From Ancylobacter dichloromethanicus (GTDB lineage Bacteria > Pseudomonadota > Alphaproteobacteria > Rhizobiales > Xanthobacteraceae), in contig NZ_JAHBGC010000020.1 in assembly GCF_018390645.1 (NCBI RefSeq), positions 232,869 through 296,868 on the forward strand: a DNA stretch of 64,000 nt, given 5' to 3'. Within the stretch, counting starts at the first letter, position 1; each line of letters starts with the position of its first letter. A program made the translations under genes and the position numbers. Below the pieces are notes generated by a model. The model searched no databases and was not told where the DNA came from. It worked only from the letters and a program-made list of their open reading frames with translations. Positions 42,206-54,447 of this stretch are shown in pieces.

Positions 42206-43390
42206 TTACGCCGGGCGCAGCAGCGCCAGCGTCGCCAACGCGATCATCCGCTCCTCGTCGGTGGGAATGACGAGGACGCGCGGGCCCGGCCCGTCGGCGT
42301 CGATCCAGGTCTCGCCGGCGTCATTTGCCGCCATGTCGAGGGCGACGCCCAGCATGCCGAGGCGGGCGCAGACCCCGGCGCGTATGGCCGGCGCGTGCTC
42401 GCCGATGCCGGCGGTGAAGACCAGCGCGTCGAGCCCGCCGAGCGTCACCGCGAGCTGCGCCACCGCCTGCGCGACGTGCAAGGTGAAATAGTCCACCGCC
42501 AGCGCGGCGGCGGGGGCGTCGCTGGCCAGCAGTTCGCGCATGTCGCTAGAGAGGCCGGAAAGTCCCTTCAGGCCGCTGTCGTGGTAGAGCATATGGCCGA
42601 CCTCGGCCGCGCTCATGCCCTTCTGCTCGATGAGATGCAGCACCACCCCGGGGTCGAGCGAACCACAGCGTGTGCCCATCGGCAGGCCGTCCAGCGCGGT
42701 GAAGCCCATGGTCGATTCCATGCTGCGGCCGTCGAGCAGGCCGCAGGCCGAGGCGCCCGAGCCGAGATGGCAGATGACCACCCGCCCGCGCGCCAGCACC
42801 GGCGCCCGTTCGCGCAGCGCGCCGGAGACGTATTCATAGGACAGGCCGTGGAAGCCGTAGCGCCGCACGCCGTCCTCATAGAGCCCCTCCGGCAGGGCGA
42901 AGCGGTCGGCGACGTCCGGATGGCCGCGGTGGAAGGCGGTGTCGAAGCAGGCGACCTGCGGCAGGTCCGGCCGGCGCTCGGCGATGACGCGGATCGGGTC
43001 GAGATTGGTCAGCTGGTGCAGCGGTGCCAGCGGGATGAAGCTCTCCAGCGTGCGCAGCACCTCGTCATTCACCCTCTCGGGATGGGCGTAATGCGGCCCG
43101 CCATGCACGACGCGGTGGCCGACGCCGATCAGCTCGAACGCGGCCAGATGCGGCGCCACCCATTCGCTGATCGCGTGCTGGGCCTGCGGCGCGCCGGGGA
43201 TCTCCTCCGGCGCAAAGCTGCGGTCGAGGAGAACGGTGCCGGCCTCGTCCTTCGCCTTAAGGCGCGGGCGGGTGCCGATGCCGTCCAGCGCGCCGCCGAG
43301 GACGAGCGCGACGTCGCGCGCGGTGACGCGGTAGAGCTTGAACTTGATGCTGGACGAACCGGCATTGATGACGAAGATGGCCTCGCTCAT
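42206..43390 (-). CDS. ackA: Acetate kinase
   Basis: The ATG at 43390, with GGAGGGTG upstream, gives 394 residues. Family motifs: INAGSSSIKFKLY (start), GHRVVHGGPHY, CFDTAFHRG, GFHGLSYEYV, CHLGSGAS, FTAGIGEHAP. It converts acetyl phosphate plus ADP to acetate plus ATP or the reverse. The upstream phosphotransacetylase-like gene ends 5 bases before this start, so the pair forms an acetyl-phosphate module. The much longer open frame upstream (to 44413) is an artefact of GC content. Propionate or butyrate kinase activity is a minor alternative. Confidence 0.95.
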   Translation of the reverse strand: MSEAIFVINAGSSSIKFKLYRVTARDVALVLGGALDGIGTRPRLKAKDEAGTVLLDRSFAPEEIPGAPQAQHAISEWVAPHLAAFELIGVGHRVVHGGPHYAHPERVNDEVLRTLESFIPLAPLHQLTNLDPIRVIAERRPDLPQVACFDTAFHRGHPDVADRFALPEGLYEDGVRRYGFHGLSYEYVSGALRERAPVLARGRVVICHLGSGASACGLLDGRSMESTMGFTALDGLPMGTRCGSLDPGVVLHLIEQKGMSAAEVGHMLYHDSGLKGLSGLSSDMRELLASDAPAAALAVDYFTLHVAQAVAQLAVTLGGLDALVFTAGIGEHAPAIRAGVCARLGMLGVALDMAANDAGETWIDADGPGPRVLVIPTDEERMIALATLALLRPA

Positions 43391-43395
43391 CGCGC

Positions 43396-44364
43396 TCACC
43401 CTCCCAGGCCCGGCTGGCGCAGCCGCGCCTGCGCATAGAGCACCGCCACCGCGCAGGAGGCGAGGCGGGTCTTCAGCGTATCGGCGCGGCTGGTGAGGAT
43501 GATCGGCACCCGCGCGCCGAGCACGAGGCCGGCGGCGTCGGCGCCGGCCATGAAGGTGAGGTTCTTGGCCAGCATGTTGCCCGCTTCGAGATCCGGCACG
43601 ACGAGAATCTGCGCACGGCCGGCGACGGGCGAGACGATGCCCTTGATGCGCGCGGCTTCCGGCGAGATGGCGTTGTCGAGCGCCAGCGGCCCGTCGAGAT
43701 CGCCGCCGGTGATCTGGCCGCGATCGGCCATCTTGCACAGCGCCGCCGCCTCGATGGTGCTGGGAATCGAGGTGGTGACGGTTTCCACCGCCGACAGGAT
43801 GGCGACGCGCGGACGCCCCAGACCGAGCCCGACATGCAGGTCGATGGCGTTCTGCACGATGTCGCGCTTGGCGTCGAGGTCGGGGAAGATGTTGACCGCC
43901 GCGTCGGTGATGAACAGCGGCTCTGGGTAGCTCGGCACGTCCATGATGAAGACGTGGCTGATGCGCCGGCCGGTGCGCAGCCCGGTGTCGCGGGCGGTGA
44001 CGGCACCGAGCAGTTCGTCGCTGTGCAGGCTGCCCTTCATCAGCAGGGCGGCGCGCCCCTCGCGCACCAGTTCCACCGCCCGCGTCGCCGAGGCGACGCT
44101 GTGCGGGGTGTCGATGATCTCGACGCCGGACAGGTCGAGCCCTTCGGCCTGCGCCACCGCGTGGATACGGGCGCCGGGGCCGACGAGGATGGGGATGATG
44201 AAGCCGGCCCGGGCGGCGTCGAGCGCGCCGTGCAGCGAGGCGGCGTCGCAGGGATGGGCGATGGCGGTCTCCAGCGCTTCCACCTCGCGGGCACGGGCGA
44301 TCAGGCGCTCGTAATTGCCATGGTCGATGGTGGGGACGGCGTCGGGCCGGGTGGCCGTGTCCAT
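43396..44364 (-). CDS. Phosphate acetyl/butyryltransferase family enzyme (short form)
   Basis: The ATG at 44364 (GGAG upstream) gives 322 residues, the length of the short PTA_PTB family, not the 700-residue DRTGG-containing Pta. Conserved stretches are ARAGFIIPILVGP, LLMKGSLHSDELL, SHVFIMDVPSYPEPLFITDA and VPDLEAGNMLAKNLTFMAGA. Such proteins are annotated as bifunctional enoyl-CoA hydratase/phosphate acetyltransferase, though this one lacks a separate hydratase (MaoC) domain. With ackA it should interconvert acyl-CoA and acyl phosphate. Butyryl-CoA and acetyl-CoA specificity cannot be told apart by eye. Confidence 0.9.
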   Translation of the reverse strand: MDTATRPDAVPTIDHGNYERLIARAREVEALETAIAHPCDAASLHGALDAARAGFIIPILVGPGARIHAVAQAEGLDLSGVEIIDTPHSVASATRAVELVREGRAALLMKGSLHSDELLGAVTARDTGLRTGRRISHVFIMDVPSYPEPLFITDAAVNIFPDLDAKRDIVQNAIDLHVGLGLGRPRVAILSAVETVTTSIPSTIEAAALCKMADRGQITGGDLDGPLALDNAISPEAARIKGIVSPVAGRAQILVVPDLEAGNMLAKNLTFMAGADAAGLVLGARVPIILTSRADTLKTRLASCAVAVLYAQARLRQPGLGG

Positions 44365-44514
44365 CTGCTCGTCTCCGTTCCGCCGGCGCCGCGCCGATCG
44401 TGCCGCTTTGCACAGTGGGTGCCGCCGCTGACGACAGAACGACACAGACCGGGCTTCGGCGCCAGCGTCCATGACCTGACGCAAACGCCGTCGCTCACAT
44501 GAGGAAAAGCGCGC

Positions 44515-44907
44515 TCAGCCCGGCCGGCGGGCGACGAGGTCGATCTCCACCAGCGCGTCGCGGGCAAGGCCGGTGACGCCGACGCAGGTGCGGGCCGGGC
44601 GACGCTCATTCGGGAAATAGGAGGCGTAGACCGCGTTCATGGCGGGATAGTCGCCCTTGAAGTCGGTGAGGTAGACGCGCGCCTGCACCACATGCGACAG
44701 GTCGAGCCCGACGCCGGCGAGCACCAGCACCAGATTGTCCATGACGCGGCGCGTCTGCGCCTCGACTCCCTCGGGCAGCGGGCGCGCATCATCGTCCGGC
44801 CAGGTCGGCATCTGGCCGGTGATGAACACCCAGCCATCCGCTTCCACCGCATGGCTGAACGGGGCGACCGGCGTCGGCGCGCCGGCGATCATGTGGAACT
44901 GCGCCAT
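44515..44907 (-). CDS. RidA (YjgF/YER057c/UK114) family protein
   Basis: The 130-residue protein has the typical RidA order: PTPVAPFSHAVEADGWVFIT, GQMPTW, TRRVMDNLVLVLAGVGLDLS, VVQARVYLTDF, and the Arg-containing RPARTCVGVTGLARDALVEI. In RidA the Arg in the last motif binds the substrate carboxylate for 2-aminoacrylate hydrolysis. The early stretch with PDDDARPLPEG is a loop insertion relative to RidA, so it may belong to another Rid subfamily with a different imine. It lies upstream of the phosphotransacetylase on the same strand, 150 bases away. Confidence 0.9.
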   Translation of the reverse strand: MAQFHMIAGAPTPVAPFSHAVEADGWVFITGQMPTWPDDDARPLPEGVEAQTRRVMDNLVLVLAGVGLDLSHVVQARVYLTDFKGDYPAMNAVYASYFPNERRPARTCVGVTGLARDALVEIDLVARRPG

Positions 44908-45114
44908 GGGTCTGTCGGGCCTCCTCGGCGGGGTGAAGCGATGCGGGACATTCGACCGGCGGCGGGCGGGGCGTCAACAGGGATCGCGCGCGCGGCTCTT
45001 CCGCCGGCGCCGGGGGTGGAATTCGGCGGCGGACGGCGCGACAATGGAGTGGTTTCGAGGGCCGGGCAGCCGTGCGGCCCACAGGCGTGACCGGCAGCGT
45101 TTCGAGTAGCGAGC

Positions 45115-46200
45115 ATGAATCAGTGCCCATCCGTCCCCGGCCTGCAGCGCGAGCCTTTCGGCAGGCTCGCCGACGGCACCCCGGTCGAGCGGTTCCGGCT
45201 GACCGGGGAGAGTGGCTTCGAGGTGGCGGTGCTCACCCTCGGCGCCACGGTGCAAGCGCTTCACGTGGCCGATCGGCGCGGGGAGGTCGCCGACATCGTG
45301 CTCGGCCACGACACCCCCGAACCCTACGTGGCGGAGCCGCGCTTCTTCGGCGCGGCGGTGGGACGCTATGCCAACCGCATCGCCGGCGGGCGCTTTATGC
45401 TGGACGGGACGGAGCATCGCATTCCGGCCAATGACGGCCCGCATGCCTTGCATGGCGGGCCGGACGGCTTCGACCGGCGGGTGTGGAGCGTGGAGCAGGC
45501 GCTGGAGGGGGCGATGCCCTCGCTGACCCTCGGCCTCGTCAGCCCGGATGGCGACCAGGGCTTTCCCGGCACGCTGACGGCACGCGTCACCTACACGCTG
45601 AGCCGGCCGGGCGAACTCACCATCGCCTTCGCGGCGACAACGCAGGCGCCGACCCTCGTCAACCTCACCCATCACGGCTATTTCAATCTCGGCGGGGTGG
45701 AGGCCGGCGGCGACGTGCTCGACCACCTGCTGACCATTCATGCCGACGACTACCTTCCCGTCGACGCGGCGGCGATTCCGCTCGGCGGGCCGGAAAGCGT
45801 GGATGGCACGCCGTTCGATTTCTGCACGCCGCGCTGCATCGGCGCCCGTATCCGGCAGGCGCATGAGCAACTGGGGCACGGGCGCGGCTACGACCACAAT
45901 TACTGCCTCGCCGGCGGGTCGACCACGCAGCCGCGCCTCGCCGCCCGGGTCGAGCACCCCGCCTCCGGCCGGGTCATGGAACTGCTGACCGATCAGCCGG
46001 GGCTGCAATTCTATTCCGGCAATTTTCTCGACGGCTCGGCGGTCGGCAAACAGGGGCGGCTGTACCGTCAGTCCGACGCTTTCTGTCTCGAACCGCAGAC
46101 CTGGCCCGATGCTCCCAACCGCCCGGGCTATCCCTCCGCCCGGCTGGACCCGGGCCAGACCTACCGGCACGTCTCGGTCTACCGCTTCACCACGGCCTGA
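45115..46200 (+). CDS. Aldose 1-epimerase (galactose mutarotase)
   Basis: The 361-residue protein shows the family sequence: GATVQALHVADRRGEVADIV, GRYANRIAGGRF, NDGPHALHGGPDGFDRRVW (with a catalytic-site His), VNLTHHGYFNLGG with the second His, and a late Glu in the YPSARLDPGQ region. It equilibrates alpha and beta anomers of hexoses or other aldoses, in the cytoplasm here since no signal peptide is present. No galactose operon is nearby, so the sugar is unclear. It is convergent with the M32 carboxypeptidase gene, separated by 3 bases. Confidence 0.92.
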   Translation: MNQCPSVPGLQREPFGRLADGTPVERFRLTGESGFEVAVLTLGATVQALHVADRRGEVADIVLGHDTPEPYVAEPRFFGAAVGRYANRIAGGRFMLDGTEHRIPANDGPHALHGGPDGFDRRVWSVEQALEGAMPSLTLGLVSPDGDQGFPGTLTARVTYTLSRPGELTIAFAATTQAPTLVNLTHHGYFNLGGVEAGGDVLDHLLTIHADDYLPVDAAAIPLGGPESVDGTPFDFCTPRCIGARIRQAHEQLGHGRGYDHNYCLAGGSTTQPRLAARVEHPASGRVMELLTDQPGLQFYSGNFLDGSAVGKQGRLYRQSDAFCLEPQTWPDAPNRPGYPSARLDPGQTYRHVSVYRFTTA

Positions 46201-46203
46201 GCC

Positions 46204-47691
46204 TCAGCCGAGATAGCGCCGGGCGAGGTGGGCCTTGAACATTCCGGCATCGAGCGGGCGGCCGGTGGCGCGGGTGAGCAACTCGTCGGTGCTGAAACGC
46301 GCGCCCTGCCCGTGGACATGAGTGCGCAGCCAGCCGACAAGCGGGGCGAAGTCGCCGCGGGCAATGCCGGGCAGCGCGTCCGGTTCGGCCCGGCAGGCGG
46401 CGTCGAACAACTGGGCGGCGGCGATGGCGCCGAGCGTGTAGGTGGGGAAATAACCCCAGCCGCCGCTCGGCCAGTGGATGTCCTGCAGGCAGCCGAGCCG
46501 GTCATTGGGCGGCACGGTGCCAAGCAATTCCTTCATGCCGGCGTTCCACGCGGCCGGAAGCTCGGCGAGCGGCAGGGCGTCGGCGATCAGCGCCTTCTCC
46601 AACCGATAGCGCAGGATGACATGGGCGGGGTAGGTGACCTCGTCGGCATCGACGCGGATGAAGCCGCGCTCGATGCGGGTGTAGCGCCGCCACAGCGCGT
46701 CCGCCTGCCAGTCCGGGCCGGAGGCGCCGAAGGCCTCGCGCATCAGCGGGGCGGCGAAGTCGAGGAATTCAGGACTGCGGCAGGCCTGCATCTCCATCAG
46801 CAGCGACTGGCTCTCATGCAGCACCATGCCACGCGCCTGCCCGACCGGCTGGTTCATATAGGCTGCGGGGCGGCCCTGCTCGTAGAGCGCGTGGCCGGTC
46901 TCGTGGATCACCCCCATCAGCGCCTTGGCGAAATCGGCCTCGTCGTAGCGCGTGGTGATGCGCACATCATTGTCGGCGCCGCCGCAGAAGGGGTGGGTGG
47001 AGACATCGAGCCGCCCGCGCGAAAAGTCGTAGCCGAGGGCGGCCATGATCCGCTGGCCGAGCCCGCGCTGCGCCTCGACCGGGAAGGGGCCTTCGAGCGG
47101 CGCCGGAGTGGGGCGGCGGGCCTGCGCTTCCAGCGCCTCCTGCGTGAATCCGGGCAGGAAGGCGGCGAGATCGTCGAACAGCGCGTCGATGGTCGCGGAG
47201 CGCCCGCCGGGCTCGTAATCGTTGAGCAGGGCGTCGTAGGGCGACAGGCCGAGCCGTTCGCCCTTGGCGGCGCCGGCCTCGCGCTGGAGATGCAGCACTT
47301 CGGCGAGATAAGGCCGCAGGCCGGGGAAATCGGAGTCTTCGCGGGCCTGCCGCCACGCCATCTCGCAGGCGGAGATCGCCTTGCTGGAGGCTTCCACCAG
47401 ATCGGCGGGCAGGGCGGTCTGGGCGGTCCAGACACGACGTATCTCGCGCAGATTGGCGCGCTCCCACTCGCCAAGCGTGGCGTCGCCGCCAGCTTCCTCC
47501 AGCCAGTCGCCGATGCGCGCATCTGCTGCCATTTCATGCTGCAGAACCCGCAGCAGGGCAAGGCTCTCGGCCCGGCTGGCGGCGGCGCCTTTCGGCATCA
47601 TCGTGTCACTGTCCCATTGCAGGATGCCAACGGCGTTCGACATGGCGGCGATGCGGCCGAAATGGGCGGCGAGGGAGGCGTAGGCGGACAT
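46204..47691 (-). CDS. Carboxypeptidase Taq, M32 metallopeptidase
   Basis: The ATG at 47691 (GGAG upstream) gives 495 residues, the normal M32 length. The zinc motif is IHETGHALYEQG (HExxH), followed after about 25 residues by GMVLHESQSLLMEMQ with the third ligand Glu. ILQWDSDTMMPKGAAASRAE near the N-terminus and STHPFCGG (the family SxHPF signature) also identify the family. It removes C-terminal residues from peptides with broad specificity, in the cytoplasm. The longer frame up to 47811 is not supported by a ribosome site. Confidence 0.95.
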   Translation of the reverse strand: MSAYASLAAHFGRIAAMSNAVGILQWDSDTMMPKGAAASRAESLALLRVLQHEMAADARIGDWLEEAGGDATLGEWERANLREIRRVWTAQTALPADLVEASSKAISACEMAWRQAREDSDFPGLRPYLAEVLHLQREAGAAKGERLGLSPYDALLNDYEPGGRSATIDALFDDLAAFLPGFTQEALEAQARRPTPAPLEGPFPVEAQRGLGQRIMAALGYDFSRGRLDVSTHPFCGGADNDVRITTRYDEADFAKALMGVIHETGHALYEQGRPAAYMNQPVGQARGMVLHESQSLLMEMQACRSPEFLDFAAPLMREAFGASGPDWQADALWRRYTRIERGFIRVDADEVTYPAHVILRYRLEKALIADALPLAELPAAWNAGMKELLGTVPPNDRLGCLQDIHWPSGGWGYFPTYTLGAIAAAQLFDAACRAEPDALPGIARGDFAPLVGWLRTHVHGQGARFSTDELLTRATGRPLDAGMFKAHLARRYLG

Positions 47692-47737
47692 GAGGCGTCT
47701 CCGGCGGGTGGCGGCGCGGGCCGCCCTGCGCCCCCTT

Positions 47738-48682
47738 CTAGCCGAGGCGGGAGTGCGGCGGAACAGGACCGTTGCCGGTACCGGACGTTCCGCCGGCAAG
47801 GCCCGCCTCACGGACGATTGCGGCCATCTGCTCGAAGGAACTGGCCAGCGGGTTGGTCCGGCGCCAGACCATGCCGATGGTGCGGGCCGGGTGCGGCGGG
47901 GCCAGCCGCGCCACCGAAACCGCGGCTGAGCGGGTCTCGATGGCCACCGCCATCTGCGGAATGAGCGTGACGCCGATGCCGGCGCCGACCATCTGCACCA
48001 GCGTGGTCAGCGAACTGCCCTCCATCAGCTCGCGCGACAGGCGCGGCGTCAGGTTGCAGAACGAAAGCGCCTGCTCTCGGAAGCAATGGCCCTCCTCCAG
48101 CAGCAGCAGCCGCATCTCGCGCAGCATGTCCGAGCTGGGCACCGGCTGATCGGCCTCGCCGAGCGGGCGCACGAGGACGAACTCCTCCTCGAACAGCGGG
48201 TATTCGTTCAGCGAGGGCTCGGACACCGGCAACGCGACGATGGCGGTATCGAGCCGCCCGTCGACGAGATCGTCCACCAGCCGCTGCGTCACCGCCTCGC
48301 GCGGGCGCAGGTCGAGGCCGGGGAAGCGGGCCGCCAGCCGCTGCATCACCGCAGGCAGCAGATAGGGCGCGACGGTGGGGATGACACCGATCCGCAGCCG
48401 TCCGGCGAGCGGGCTGTGCGAGGCGCGGGCGAGGTCGTCGAGTTCGTCCACCGCCCGCAGGATGCTGCGCGCCCGGGTGGCGAACTCCTCGCCGAGACTG
48501 GTGAGCCGTATCTGCCGCATGCCGCGCTCGACCAGCGGCGCGCCGAGAATTTCCTCCAGCTCCTTGATCTGCAGCGACAGGGCGGGCTGGGAGATCGCGC
48601 AGGCCTCCGCCGCCCGGCCGAAATGCCCGTGATGGGCGAGCGCCTCGAAATAGCGCAGATGCCGCATGGAGATGCTAATCAT
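47738..48682 (-). CDS. oxyR: Hydrogen-peroxide sensor OxyR (LysR family)
   Basis: With the ATG at 48682 the protein is 314 residues, beginning MISISMRHLRYFEALAHHGH; a TTG at 48703 is in frame, and the ATG at 48667 is another option. The winged helix includes GRAAEACAISQPALSLQIKE. The redox cysteines are Cys200 and Cys209 in EEGHCFREQALSFCN, matching E. coli Cys199 and Cys208 by one residue offset. Oxidation forms a disulfide that activates the factor. It is divergent from katG, its expected target, with a dyad at 48707-48722 in the shared promoter region. Confidence 0.95.
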   Translation of the reverse strand: MISISMRHLRYFEALAHHGHFGRAAEACAISQPALSLQIKELEEILGAPLVERGMRQIRLTSLGEEFATRARSILRAVDELDDLARASHSPLAGRLRIGVIPTVAPYLLPAVMQRLAARFPGLDLRPREAVTQRLVDDLVDGRLDTAIVALPVSEPSLNEYPLFEEEFVLVRPLGEADQPVPSSDMLREMRLLLLEEGHCFREQALSFCNLTPRLSRELMEGSSLTTLVQMVGAGIGVTLIPQMAVAIETRSAAVSVARLAPPHPARTIGMVWRRTNPLASSFEQMAAIVREAGLAGGTSGTGNGPVPPHSRLG

Positions 48683-48706
48683 AAGTATTTCATATCGCAG
48701 CAATTA

Positions 48707-48722
48707 GAAAATGCAAATTTTC
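48707..48722. promoter_or_regulatory. Candidate OxyR operator in the oxyR-katG region
   Basis: GAAAAT at 48707-48712 and ATTTTC at 48717-48722 are perfect arms around GCAA, extended imperfectly by CAAT (left) and ATTG (right). The segment is AT-rich compared with the genome and lies between two divergent genes, as OxyR sites do. The ATAG/CTAT spacing of the consensus is only partly present. Confidence 0.5.
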
Positions 48723-48743
48723 ATTATTGAGTGCGTAGGATAA

Positions 48744-51026
<2,283 letters not shown>

Positions 51027-51237
51027 GGCCGGGCGCCGGACCCCGGCGCCACGCTGCAAGCCGACCCTCCCCGCCGCCGCACGGTGGCGGGGAGGGGGCC
51101 GGGGCGGGCTCTCCCGCACCCGTGCGCTTTCAATAAGTCGTTGCGCGATCCTTCGCGGAATCCTACGCCTTTGCAGAGCCAGGTCCGCGCGCCGCCTGCC
51201 GCCGCGCGGCCGTGGCATGGGCGTTGGGAGCGCGCGC

Positions 51238-52722
51238 ATGACGGACAGCGTCCTTATTGTTGGTGCCGGCCCGGTCGGGCTGGCGATGGCGCTCGAACTG
51301 GCGCGCTACCGGGTCCCGGTGCGGATCGTCGACGCGATGACCGAGCGTTCCACCACCTCGCGCGCGGTGGCGATCTGGCCCCGGACGCTCGAACTGCTGG
51401 AACGCACCGGCGGCGGGCTTTCCGACGAGCTGGTCGCCCGCGGCAACAAGGTGACGGTCGTCAACATACTGTCCGGACCGACCCGGCTCGCCCGGGTCGA
51501 GCTCGGCGATGTCGACACGCCCTATCCCTTCGCGCTCATGCTGCCGCAGAGCGTCACCGAGCGCATCCTGCTGGAGCATCTGGAGAGGCGCGGCGTCCGC
51601 CCGGAGCTGGGCGTCTCGCTCACCGGCTTCGCGCAGGACGATGAAGGCGTCAGCGCCACGCTGCGCCATGCGGACGGGCGCCGCGAGGACACGCGCCACA
51701 GTGCCATGGTGGGCTGCGACGGCGCCCACAGCCCGGTGCGGCACCATCTGGGCCTTTCCTTCGAAGGCGACACGCTGGGCAGCGATTGGGCGCAGGGTGA
51801 TTTCCACCTCTCGGGCATGCCGTTCCCGGTCGACGAATTCGCCACCTGCCTGCACGCCGATGGCCCGGCGGTGCTGTTTCCGCTGGCGCCGGGGCGCTAC
51901 CGCGTCATCGCCGGCCTCGGCCCGTCGACGGACGAGGTCGCGCCGCCGCCGACGCTGGCCGGCTTCCAGGCGCTGCTCGACCGGCGTGGCCCCGGCGGCA
52001 TCGTGCTGCACGACACGCTCTGGACGACGTCGTTCCGCATCAATGAGCGGCAGGTGGAGCGCTACCGGGTCGGGCGGGTGTTTCTCGCCGGCGATGCCGC
52101 CCATGTGCACAGCCCCGCCGGCGGCCAGGGCATGAACACCGGCATGCAGGACGCGGTGAATCTCGCCTGGAAGCTGGCCCTCGTGCTGCGCGGGCTGGCG
52201 ACCTCGCCGCGGCTGCTCGACAGCTACGATCCCGAACGGCGAGCCGTCGGCGCGGAGGTGATCGCCCTGTCGGGCCGGCTGACCCGGCTGGCCACGCTGA
52301 AGAATCCGATCGCCCGGCAGATACGCAACGCGGTGATGCCGTTCGTGATCGGGCTGGCGCCGGTGCGGGGCGCGATCGAAGGGGCGCTGACCGAAACCAC
52401 GGTCCACTACCCCGAGAGCCCGCTCAACGGCGTCTCCTGGGAGGCCGGCCGCCGCGCCGGGGAGCGGGTTCCACCGGTGGCCGGCGAGACGCCTTACGGC
52501 GCTGGCGACACGCCGCGCTTCACCCTGCGCGTCGGTGCCTCTGCCGGCACGCCGCCGCCCGCCCTTCGACTGCCCGGCGATCTGGTCGATCCGGGCGTGC
52601 GGCCCGACCCGGTGGCGAGCGGCATCGAACTCATCCGGCCGGACGGCTATCTCGCCATGGCGGTGGCCGACGGCGAATGGGACCAGGTCAACAGCTATCT
52701 GCGCCGCCTCGGCGCTGGCTGA
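51238..52722 (+). CDS. FAD-dependent aromatic/phenol-type monooxygenase
   Basis: The ATG at 51238 follows GGGAG; the in-frame ATG at 51217 is less well placed. The 494-residue flavoprotein has the dinucleotide fold VLIVGAGPVGLAMALELA (Gly9, 11, 14), the DG motif GCDGAHSPVRHHLGL, and the second FAD motif VFLAGDAAHVHSPAGGQGMN. It belongs to the PheA/MhpA group of class A hydroxylases, which add oxygen to phenolic rings using NAD(P)H. The thioredoxin-like C-terminus of the long forms appears trimmed. A cupin gene follows after 18 bases, perhaps a ring-cleavage or product-handling partner. The substrate is unknown. Confidence 0.88.
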   Translation: MTDSVLIVGAGPVGLAMALELARYRVPVRIVDAMTERSTTSRAVAIWPRTLELLERTGGGLSDELVARGNKVTVVNILSGPTRLARVELGDVDTPYPFALMLPQSVTERILLEHLERRGVRPELGVSLTGFAQDDEGVSATLRHADGRREDTRHSAMVGCDGAHSPVRHHLGLSFEGDTLGSDWAQGDFHLSGMPFPVDEFATCLHADGPAVLFPLAPGRYRVIAGLGPSTDEVAPPPTLAGFQALLDRRGPGGIVLHDTLWTTSFRINERQVERYRVGRVFLAGDAAHVHSPAGGQGMNTGMQDAVNLAWKLALVLRGLATSPRLLDSYDPERRAVGAEVIALSGRLTRLATLKNPIARQIRNAVMPFVIGLAPVRGAIEGALTETTVHYPESPLNGVSWEAGRRAGERVPPVAGETPYGAGDTPRFTLRVGASAGTPPPALRLPGDLVDPGVRPDPVASGIELIRPDGYLAMAVADGEWDQVNSYLRRLGAG

Positions 52723-52740
52723 TCATGCGAGGATAGCCTT

Positions 52741-53223
52741 GTGCACCTTTCCTTCCTGCATTCGCGCGGCGACGAGCCGCCGATCCGGATACCGGCCATC
52801 GGCCTCGACCTGTTCGTCCGCCTGCCGCCGGCGCAGAGCGGCGGCGCGTTCTGTTTCATCGAGACCATCAACGCCCCCGGCGCTGGCCCGCCGCGGCACC
52901 GCCACCGTGAGGCGGAGATTTTTCGCGTGCTCGAGGGGCGTTATCTCTACGAGATCGACGGGCGGCGCTTCTTCGCCGAGGCCGGGGATGTCGTCAGCAT
53001 ACCCGGCGGCGCGGCGCACGGCTTTGTCAATGTGACCGGCGCGCCGGCCCGGCAGTACATCCTGATGACGCCGGCGCTGGATGCGGCGGCGTTCTTCACC
53101 GAGCTCGCGGGGGTGATGCACGGCGGCCTTCCCGACACTGCCGCGCTGAATGCCTTCGGCGCCAGGTGGCAGGTCGAGTTCCTCGGCCCCCCGGTCCGCG
53201 CCGCCGACGGACCGACGCCGTGA
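52741..53223 (+). CDS. Cupin-domain protein
   Basis: The GTG at 52741, with GAGGA upstream, gives 160 residues. It is a single beta-barrel cupin: motif 1 PPRHRHREAEIFRVLEGRYL has the metal-binding HxHxxxxE pattern (His-Arg-His, Glu), and motif 2 GDVVSIPGGAAHGFVN has the closing His. The extra His in RHRHRE and the order suggest a metal-dependent dioxygenase, isomerase or sensor; many such proteins are uncharacterised. It is co-oriented with the FAD monooxygenase 18 bases away, so the two are probably one operon. recA follows, separately controlled. Confidence 0.86.
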   Translation: MHLSFLHSRGDEPPIRIPAIGLDLFVRLPPAQSGGAFCFIETINAPGAGPPRHRHREAEIFRVLEGRYLYEIDGRRFFAEAGDVVSIPGGAAHGFVNVTGAPARQYILMTPALDAAAFFTELAGVMHGGLPDTAALNAFGARWQVEFLGPPVRAADGPTP

Positions 53224-53275
53224 GCCACCTGGAGGCGAGCGCGGCCACGGCCAAATCCGGTGGTAAAGGCTAAGA

Positions 53276-53290
53276 GAACATATTGCGAAC
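53276..53290 (+). promoter_or_regulatory. LexA (SOS) box of recA
   Basis: GAAC at 53276-53279, seven bases, then GAAC at 53287-53290: the exact alphaproteobacterial LexA direct-repeat operator GAAC-N7-GAAC. It lies 77 bases before the recA start. A third GAAC is at 53294-53297. Confidence 0.85.
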
Positions 53291-53367
53291 ATCGAACAAA
53301 CAGGGTACATCTGCTGCAGCGTTCACCCCATCCCCCTTTTCCCTTGCGTGCAGCCCGGAGCCCGGCA

Positions 53368-54447
<1,080 letters not shown>

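Noticed and set aside
42206-44413. 735-residue frame merging acetate kinase with an upstream reading
   Set aside because: The upstream part is antisense-like, out of frame with the phosphotransacetylase gene that truly occupies it; ackA starts at 43390.
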